Of a stretch of DNA of 12,160 nucleotides, positions 7,523 through 12,160 are shown piece after piece. The notes beneath the pieces were generated by a model that had not been told where the DNA came from, ran no database searches, and saw nothing but the letters and a program-made list of their open reading frames with translations. Both the position numbers and the translations under genes were made by a program. The DNA is from an uncultured Granulicatella sp. (lineage in GTDB: Bacteria > Bacillota > Bacilli > Lactobacillales > Aerococcaceae): NCBI GenBank assembly GCA_937891475.1, contig CALATC010000040.1, forward strand, positions 1-12,160. The letters run 5' to 3'. Every line of letters starts with the position of its first letter. Position 1 is the first letter of the stretch.

Positions 7523-8175
7523 AAGTAGCCGTAATTCCGGCACGTAGTGGTTCGGTGGAATTAGCACATAAAAATTTAAGTGTAGTTGGTGGAAAAAGTT
7601 TATTAAATCGAGCGATTGATTTTGCTGTAGAAGCAGACGTGTTTGATAAAATTATCGTAACAACCGATTATTGTGAGCATCTATTTTATCGTGAAGGGAT
7701 AGAAGTTCGTAATAGACCAGAAAGTTTAGCAACATCTCATACAACAATGGTGGAAGTATTAGAAGATGTGATTGAAACGTTTGGTTTAGCTGCTGAAGAT
7801 AAAATTGTCTTACTTCAACCAACAAGTCCATTTCGTGTGTTCGAAGACTTAGTAAAAGTGTTGGGATTAATGGAAGAATACGACAGTGTCATTACTGTAA
7901 AAGAATTAGAATATAATCCGGCGTTATTTGTAACACCTATTAGTGATACAGGATTAGAATCTAAACAAGTTGATGCTTGTCAAACAAATCGTCAAGAACA
8001 ACCAAAACACTACTATCCAAATGGTAATTTATTTGGAGTAACAGTAGGAACTTTTTGTCAGACAAAATCATTTTATGGTGGGGATTTAGGCTATATATTG
8101 CAAAAAGGAAAATGTAATATCGATATTAATCATAAAGATGATTTGTTATTTGCGCAATTTATGGAGCAACAATAA
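7519..8175 (+). CDS. neuA: CMP-nonulosonate (CMP-sialic acid) synthetase, NeuA-like cytidylyltransferase
   Basis: A 218-residue cytidylyltransferase that would couple CTP with N-acetylneuraminate or a related nonulosonate to give the donor for the GT52 enzymes in this operon. Evidence: IPARSGS (6-12) with HKN (17-19) matches the CTP-binding loop IPARGGSKG-x-x-KN, but Val replaces the first Lys; LLQPTSPFR (98-106) is the family signature; NRQ (157-159) with N-G-N-L-F-G (168-173) and D202 in the DIN block complete the fold. The length is that of the short, single-domain form, without the C-terminal esterase domain of S. agalactiae NeuA. It overlaps rmlB by ATGA, with a Shine-Dalgarno at 7506-7513. 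No NeuB, NeuC or NeuD is present here. A Kdo, legionaminate or pseudaminate substrate is possible, but the paired sialyltransferases favour a sialic acid. Confidence 0.85.
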   Translation: MKVAVIPARSGSVELAHKNLSVVGGKSLLNRAIDFAVEADVFDKIIVTTDYCEHLFYREGIEVRNRPESLATSHTTMVEVLEDVIETFGLAAEDKIVLLQPTSPFRVFEDLVKVLGLMEEYDSVITVKELEYNPALFVTPISDTGLESKQVDACQTNRQEQPKHYYPNGNLFGVTVGTFCQTKSFYGGDLGYILQKGKCNIDINHKDDLLFAQFMEQQ

Positions 8176-9353
8176 TGAAAAAGAATAAAACGTATAACTG
8201 GATTTTGTACAGTTTATCGATTTTTGCAACATTATTATCACCGATTTCTTTTATCGGAATTGTGGATACAGCTTATCATACAGGATATCGTAATTATATT
8301 GCTCAATTTGGAATTTTATTAGCTGTGCCACTTTTATATTGGGTGCTAACGCATATGATGGATTATGAAGATGTCTTTCATTTTATTGGACAACGATTTG
8401 GGCATGGAAGTTTTCTATTAAGTAAGTCCCTATGGACAGTGTACCAACTCTTAAGAATTGGGATTGTTCTCTATATTCCATCCGTGATGTTGGAACAGTT
8501 GACTAGTGTCTCTGCTTATTTTTGGATTTTACTGTTAGCTTTATGGGCGTATGGGGTTGCTAGAGGTGGTCTGTTGGCTGTAGTTCGGTATGATAGTTTA
8601 TATTCGGTTATTTTATTTCTTTCTATGATAGTGATTGCTTTTAAAATGATGACAAATGGAGTGTTAAATCAAGCAGCACCTAGTCAAAGAGATTCATTTT
8701 CTACTTGGATTTTGCTAGGGGCATCTTTTCAAACTTTTTCTTCTTATTTAGTGAGCCCTGATATTCAAGAGAGATTTCAAAAAGTAGGAAAAACGAAGTT
8801 GTTGAAATCAATTTTACTAAATGCTAGTTTAGGAATTTTATTTACAGGATTTTTATATGTGATTGGAGTTTCTCTAAAACAGGCTGGCTATCAATTTAAT
8901 GGTAATGTCTTATTAGAATATGCCAAAAGTGAAGGGTTGTGGATTGCTATTCCAGTAATGATTGGGGTGCTATTATCTGCTCAGACGACTTTGTCGACAG
9001 GGTATGAAATTTTAGAAAAACAATATGCGGGCAAGTATAGTCTTCTTCTTGTGTTCGGATTGAATATGTTTATTTCATCTAGTCTCGTTGCTTTAGGAGG
9101 AGTTTCCTCGTATGAATTTTTTGTAGGCTATGTCGGAATTTTCTTGTCGATTATTTCTAGCCTAGTATTAGTCGGTTTAATTTTTTCAAATTTTGGAAAG
9201 TCAATGAGTCTATATGTTATACTATGTATGTGCATTTCTTTGGGAGTTATAAGAGTTTTCTTTCAAATGGAAATGTGGATATATGGGCTAGTCCCTTTGA
9301 TGAGTGGACTATGTAGCGCTTGGATTTTATTAAAATTAAAACAAAAAGCCTAA
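8175..9353 (+). CDS. Sodium:solute symporter (SSS) family-like membrane transporter, lacking the first helix
   Basis: A 392-residue, very hydrophobic protein with about 12 predicted membrane helices (roughly 8-30, 41-60, 80-104, 112-130, 138-158, 174-193, 210-232, 252-276, 288-308, 314-336, 343-362, 367-386). SSS-like landmarks occur in the family's order: S-x-F-A-T-x-x-S with Gly (15-28), QRFG (73-76), a Tyr-x-x-x-x-GG-x-x-AV block then Asp (126-140, cf. YTVFGGLKAVVWTD), SPD-QERF (194-201) and a Gly-Leu then Ser/Thr-rich helix (254-276). Usual members have about 500 residues and 13 or more helices; this one begins at the second helix, so the LeuT-fold core is kept but the first helix and C-terminal helices are missing. 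The start overlaps neuA by one base (TAATG), with GGAG at 8163-8166. SSS includes sialic acid carriers such as SiaT; that substrate is inferred from the neighbour neuA. A glycan-export role cannot be excluded. Confidence 0.68.
   Translation: MKKNKTYNWILYSLSIFATLLSPISFIGIVDTAYHTGYRNYIAQFGILLAVPLLYWVLTHMMDYEDVFHFIGQRFGHGSFLLSKSLWTVYQLLRIGIVLYIPSVMLEQLTSVSAYFWILLLALWAYGVARGGLLAVVRYDSLYSVILFLSMIVIAFKMMTNGVLNQAAPSQRDSFSTWILLGASFQTFSSYLVSPDIQERFQKVGKTKLLKSILLNASLGILFTGFLYVIGVSLKQAGYQFNGNVLLEYAKSEGLWIAIPVMIGVLLSAQTTLSTGYEILEKQYAGKYSLLLVFGLNMFISSSLVALGGVSSYEFFVGYVGIFLSIISSLVLVGLIFSNFGKSMSLYVILCMCISLGVIRVFFQMEMWIYGLVPLMSGLCSAWILLKLKQKA
9193..9223 (+). promoter_or_regulatory. Possible internal promoter at the end of the transporter gene
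   Basis: TATACT at 9218-9223 is preceded by TG at 9215-9216 (an extended -10), with TTGGAA at 9193-9198 as a possible -35 at 19 bp, longer than ideal. It lies in coding sequence, so chance is a real alternative. If active, it would supply the last two genes after reading through the hairpin at 9352. Confidence 0.28.
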
Positions 9354-9379
9354 ATCCCTGTCGAAAGATGGGGATTTTT
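9352..9379 (+). terminator. Intra-operon hairpin with GAAA tetraloop (terminator or attenuator)
   Basis: Bases 9352-9362 pair with 9367-9377 (11 pairs, two of them G-U) around a GAAA loop closed by C-G; T residues run from 9375 to 9379. The 5' arm begins inside the transporter's TAA stop codon. The U-tract is short and partly used in the stem, so termination may be partial, giving a step-down in expression of the final two genes. Confidence 0.7.
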
Positions 9380-9414
9380 GAATAGAAAGAATAAAAAGAA
9401 AGTGAGGAAAAACT

Positions 9415-10746
9415 ATGTCACGAATTATAACGATTCATCCTGTAAAAGAAACACATCGCTATGGATTTGAAACGACACAATTATATCGTGCTAAAGTTGC
9501 TAGATATTTAGGAGTTCCCTATATTCATTTAGCAACTAGTCCTCAAGTAAGACCAGATTGGAAAAAAGAAATTATGGCATTAGGTTTCTTAGAAGAAGAG
9601 ATTGTTAATGTGCCAAATAGCTTTTCAGATATTGGACATGATGCTTTATCTGTAAGACCAGAAGATTTAACACTTCAAGAGGGAGACCAGGTCGAAGTAA
9701 CAGAAGAAGGATTTGTAGGTTCTGTGAAGTTGGCTGATGGAACGGGAAGATACTTTTATACTTCGGGGCCTTATTTATTTGAAGACTTTCAATTGGGAGA
9801 ATTACGTTGGTATCATGGAAATGGAGAATTAGTTTTACGAGCAAGATATATGGATCCGTTTAAAGAACCTACTCCAGTAAGATTATTTTATCCGGGGTAT
9901 ATTTATTTGAAAGAAGGAGAGTTTTGCTCGGAAGATGATCTTGTTGTATCCTATTTGGCAAAAAATGCAAAGCAAACAGATTTAATCATTCGAGATCAAC
10001 ATATTGTTCCAGCACCAAGTATATTCCGCTTTATGGAAAACACTGAGAAAAATTATTATGAAGTCATTCATGAAAATGTTTTGAGAAATATGACTTTAGC
10101 GAACCTTCGAGGAAAAACAGATTATTTAGTAGCCAGTGAAGTATTAACGACTGAATTAGAAAAACAAGGCTATAGTACAAAGTTCCTTCCTCCAATGGTG
10201 ACACAAGTAGAACAATCTCCAAAAATGATTGGGCCTGTGATAAATTATTGCGTAGTAGGAAATATGAGTGAACTAAAAAATGTGGAATGGATTATTGAAG
10301 TATTTATTGCATTACATTTAGCAGGTTCAAAAGCTACTGTGACTTTCTATGGTGGAAGTGAAGAAAGAATTGAAGAGTTAAAACGAAAATATGAGATTCC
10401 AGAAAATGTTGTTTTCAAAGGTATAGTAGACAAAGTTCCGTACCATCTGCATCAAGCGTATGTATCATCCAGTTATTCTGAATTATTTGCCAATGCTTGC
10501 GTAGAAGCAATGAGTGAAGGCTTATTAGCGGTATTATCCAATGTCGATATTGCCCATCGTTATTATGCAAAGCAAACAGATGGTATTCAATTATTTAATG
10601 CGAAAAAAGAATTACTAGAAATCATTGAACGAATGGAACAAGAAGATTATCAACAATCAAATGAACAAAATTTAGAATTAGCTAAACAGTATTCTATAGA
10701 AAACGTAGCAACTATTTATCGTGAATTACTCGGAATAGAAAACTAA
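9415..10746 (+). CDS. GT4 glycosyltransferase, GtfA/TarM-like, copy 2
   Basis: A 443-residue cytosolic glycosyltransferase. About 85-150 form a beta-meander (DUF1975-like) with alternating Gly turns and the pattern V-T-E-E-G-F-V-G, L-A-D-G, R-Y-F-Y, G-E-L-R-W-Y and R-A-R-Y-M-D, typical of GtfA/TarM-type enzymes that glycosylate Ser-rich adhesins or wall teichoic acid. His219 (V-I-H-E-N) lies where those enzymes have a conserved His before the second Rossmann domain. The GT4 donor site is VGNM plus Lys288 and the EX7E pair E356/E364. It is paralogous to the gene at 3122 but keeps a clearer meander. AGGAAAA upstream supports the ATG at 9415. The gene follows a 61-base spacer holding the GAAA hairpin and precedes a GT52 gene, the reverse order of the pair at the operon start. 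The acceptor is unknown; neither GtfB nor SecA2/SecY2 is in view. Confidence 0.85.
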   Translation: MSRIITIHPVKETHRYGFETTQLYRAKVARYLGVPYIHLATSPQVRPDWKKEIMALGFLEEEIVNVPNSFSDIGHDALSVRPEDLTLQEGDQVEVTEEGFVGSVKLADGTGRYFYTSGPYLFEDFQLGELRWYHGNGELVLRARYMDPFKEPTPVRLFYPGYIYLKEGEFCSEDDLVVSYLAKNAKQTDLIIRDQHIVPAPSIFRFMENTEKNYYEVIHENVLRNMTLANLRGKTDYLVASEVLTTELEKQGYSTKFLPPMVTQVEQSPKMIGPVINYCVVGNMSELKNVEWIIEVFIALHLAGSKATVTFYGGSEERIEELKRKYEIPENVVFKGIVDKVPYHLHQAYVSSSYSELFANACVEAMSEGLLAVLSNVDIAHRYYAKQTDGIQLFNAKKELLEIIERMEQEDYQQSNEQNLELAKQYSIENVATIYRELLGIEN

Positions 10747-10764
10747 AAGAAGGGAGGAGTTAGA

Positions 10765-11643
10765 GTGAAAAATTTAATCATCGCAACAACACCATTACAA
10801 GCTAAAATTGCTAAGTATATTCAGTCGGAATATGCAGATGAAACATTTGTTAGTTTGTATCTAACGCCAGTTATGAATGAAAGACATCAATACTATTCAC
10901 AAGGATTTACCGAAGTGTTCTGTATGCAAACTGTGGAAGATTATGAAGTAGCTATTAGGAAATATTCAGGTGAATATAACACAATCTTTTATGCAAGTTT
11001 TGATCATCCAGTGATTTTAGATATTGTAGCAGCTTCTTCTTATCAACATTTGATGAGTTTTGATGATGGATATGCGAATATTTATCCATATGGAATGTAT
11101 GCATTACCTTTAATGGAACAACAAATAGGTAAGCTAGGTGTAACAAGGGATGATTTAATTCGAAAAACAGAAAAGCACTATACATTGTATCGAACGGATT
11201 ATCATGTAGTGGATAAAGAGAAGTTAGTTTATTTAGATAACTTCTTTAATACAGATGTTCAGCCTGTTTCAAATGGGAAAACTGCTAGAGTCTTATTAGG
11301 ACAGAAATTTTCAGAAACGGATGATGCTATTTCGGTAAGATTCATTACAACATACGCGAATGCGCTGAATATTGATTATTATATTCCTCATCCAAAAGAG
11401 ACTTTTCATATTGAAGGTGTGCAGTATTTAAATTCACCTTATATCGTAGAAGATGTATTGGCGGAGTTATGGAAAGAATATGAATTTATCGAAATTTATC
11501 ATTTTACGTCTTCAGTTAGCCTGCATCTGAAGAATGTGAAAAATATAAAAACAACAGGCATATCTATCCCTTATTATGAGAAAAGGCAAAATGAATTGAG
11601 AAGGTTAGGTTGTGAATTTGAAACAGTTCCGATAGGATGGTAG
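10765..11643 (+). CDS. GT52 family sialyltransferase-like glycosyltransferase
   Basis: A 292-residue stand-alone GT52 enzyme, expected to move sialic acid from CMP-sialic acid to a terminal sugar such as galactose. It has the start NLIIATTPLQ (3-12), FDDG at 99-102, the PHP block with H209-P210 and Ser249-Ser250, the same three motifs and spacing as the GT52 half of the fusion at 1530. The two also share R-V-x-L-G-Q near 175-180 and E-Y-E-F-[VI]-E-[VI]-Y before the Ser pair, so they are clear paralogues. The length is somewhat below Neisseria Lst (about 370). The start is GTG at 10765 after GGGAGGAG (10752-10759). There is no membrane segment. It is the last gene of the operon; the hairpin at 11764 may end the transcript. 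Confidence 0.85.
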   Translation: MKNLIIATTPLQAKIAKYIQSEYADETFVSLYLTPVMNERHQYYSQGFTEVFCMQTVEDYEVAIRKYSGEYNTIFYASFDHPVILDIVAASSYQHLMSFDDGYANIYPYGMYALPLMEQQIGKLGVTRDDLIRKTEKHYTLYRTDYHVVDKEKLVYLDNFFNTDVQPVSNGKTARVLLGQKFSETDDAISVRFITTYANALNIDYYIPHPKETFHIEGVQYLNSPYIVEDVLAELWKEYEFIEIYHFTSSVSLHLKNVKNIKTTGISIPYYEKRQNELRRLGCEFETVPIGW

Positions 11644-11709
11644 TTGTTATAACGGTCTTTTAATAAAAAATCCTAAAAATCAGTATGTGAAGCCGGAATT
11701 GTCAGCTAA

Positions 11710-11741
11710 AGTACGAAATTGTGAAAAAAAGTCCGAAAATT
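11710..11741 (+). repeat. Pair of imperfect direct repeats upstream of the surface-protein promoter
   Basis: AGTACGAAATT (11710-11720) and AGTCCGAAAATT (11730-11741) share AGTNCGAAA and lie 20 bases apart, about two helical turns. They sit just upstream of the -35 at 11754, a position suited to an activator such as a response regulator. Two short AT-rich copies could also be chance. Confidence 0.35.
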
Positions 11742-11753
11742 AATTGTTAATAG

Positions 11754-11782
11754 TTGCAAATCGTGCTCGAGATGTATATAAT
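11754..11782 (+). promoter_or_regulatory. Sigma-A type promoter of the YSIRK surface-protein gene
   Basis: TTGCAA (11754-11759) and TATAAT (11777-11782) are separated by exactly 17 bp. Start of transcription is expected near 11789, giving a leader of about 60 bases before the ATG at 11850. This is the best promoter in the window. Confidence 0.85.
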
Positions 11783-11794
11783 ATTTCTCGAGCA
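11764..11794 (+). promoter_or_regulatory. Inverted repeat around the -10 box, likely operator
   Basis: TGCTCGAGA (11764-11772) and TCTCGAGCA (11786-11794) are perfect 9-bp inverted copies with a 13-bp gap that contains TATAAT. Each arm holds the palindrome CTCGAG, and the two centres are 21 bp apart (two helical turns). The left arm lies in the -35/-10 spacer and the right arm over the start site, where a bound dimer or tetramer would block RNA polymerase. Protein binding is inferred, not shown. Confidence 0.55.
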
Positions 11795-11803
11795 TTATTT
11801 TAT
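11764..11803 (+). terminator. Possible terminator of the glycosylation operon (same inverted repeat)
   Basis: In RNA coming from upstream, the 9-bp stem with a 13-base loop is followed by TTATTTTAT (11795-11803), a passable Rho-independent terminator about 120 bases after the last stop. No better terminator is visible in 11644-11760. The T-run is interrupted and the loop is large. Confidence 0.45.
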
Positions 11804-11849
11804 GCAAAAAATTGGCAAGAAATAAAATCTTAAGAAAAGGGGAAAAAAC

Positions 11850-12160
11850 ATGTTTATTAATAAAAAAGATAAATTTTCAATTAGAAAACTTAAAAATGGT
11901 ACCGGTTCGGTAAAAATTGGTACAGTTGCATTATTATTAGGTGCAACAGTAGCGTTAACTTCTATGACTAGTACTGTAGAAGCGGCGATGAAAGAAAACA
12001 GTGATAACACAACGACAATTTCTAATGATAAGGGTTCTGTAGTTGTAGATACAGCTAATATTCAGAACCCGAATGAAGGTAAGCAATTTTCAACTGATCC
12101 AACTACAGAGGGAACAAATACAATTACTAAAACTGGAAAAGTAGATTACAAATATGTAAC
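11850..12160 (+). CDS. YSIRK-signal surface protein, 5' part (3' truncated by window)
   Basis: The first 103 codons of a larger secreted protein. Residues 9-21 (F-S-I-R-K, then G17 and S20-V21) fit the YSIRK-G/S signal motif, which directs secretion at the division septum in streptococci and staphylococci. A hydrophobic helix follows at about 22-39, with a likely signal peptidase site after V-E-A-A (near 46). The mature start is rich in Thr, Asn, Ser and Asp (about 47-90) and ends in the beginning of a module V-D-Y-K-Y-V-T. Such proteins usually end in LPXTG, which would lie outside. The ATG follows AAAAGGGG (11835-11842) at good spacing. It has its own promoter. It is the nearest candidate acceptor for the glycan made by the operon, which is inference from position and composition. 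Confidence 0.92.
   Translation, partial: MFINKKDKFSIRKLKNGTGSVKIGTVALLLGATVALTSMTSTVEAAMKENSDNTTTISNDKGSVVVDTANIQNPNEGKQFSTDPTTEGTNTITKTGKVDYKYV

Noticed and set aside
1530..11643. Classical Wzy-dependent capsule locus
   Set aside because: No priming transferase, flippase, polymerase or chain-length genes are seen; the only membrane protein resembles an SSS symporter, although genes beyond the window cannot be excluded.
11795..12010. Minus-strand open frame opposite the YSIRK gene
   Set aside because: The hydrophobic look comes from the reverse complement of the signal peptide; the plus-strand gene has a clear promoter, ribosome binding site and signal motif.
1..12160. tRNA, rRNA, CRISPR array, insertion sequence or prophage
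   Set aside because: No cloverleaf, regular repeat-spacer pattern, transposase-like protein or terminal inverted repeats were found; coding sequence fills nearly all of the window.

Overview
The window is strongly AT-rich and every gene reads on the + strand. Sortase-anchored surface proteins sit at both ends: the left one ends in LPQTG, a hydrophobic helix and a basic tail, and the right one starts with a YSIRK-G/S signal peptide. Together with the Shine-Dalgarno sites and an RmlB/RmlC of streptococcal type, this points to a low-GC Gram-positive of the Lactobacillales or a relative (oral Streptococcus, Granulicatella or Gemella-like). The species cannot be fixed from the sequence alone.

Layout. 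Bases 1-1329 are the 3' part of an LPXTG surface protein. Bases 1330-1529 hold its terminator (1376-1418) and an extended -10 promoter (1458-1466). Bases 1530-11643 are nine tightly packed genes for making and attaching a surface glycan: (1) a GT52 sialyltransferase-like domain fused to a GT2 glycosyltransferase; (2) a GT4 glycosyltransferase of GtfA/TarM type; (3) an RmlC-like epimerase fused to a Rossmann reductase-like domain; (4) a GT11-like fucosyltransferase homologue; (5) an RmlB dTDP-glucose 4,6-dehydratase; (6) a NeuA-like CMP-nonulosonate synthetase; (7) an SSS-family membrane transporter; (8) a second GT4; (9) a second, stand-alone GT52. A GAAA-tetraloop hairpin lies between genes 7 and 8. 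Bases 11644-11849 hold a good promoter (TTGCAA, 17 bp, TATAAT) whose -10 box lies in the loop of a perfect 9-bp inverted repeat. Bases 11850-12160 are the 5' end of a YSIRK surface protein.

Working model (inference). RmlB and the RmlC-reductase fusion make a dTDP-6-deoxyhexose, which the GT11-like or GT2 enzyme could transfer. The transporter may bring in a sialic acid, NeuA activates it to a CMP-sugar, and the two GT52 enzymes cap the glycan. The two GT4 enzymes resemble those that start or extend O-glycans on Ser-rich adhesins or teichoic acid. With adhesin genes on both sides, the most economical reading is a sialylated adhesin-glycosylation island. There is no polymerase, flippase, SecA2/SecY2 or NeuB/NeuC in view, so a classical capsule locus is less likely, although parts may lie outside the window.
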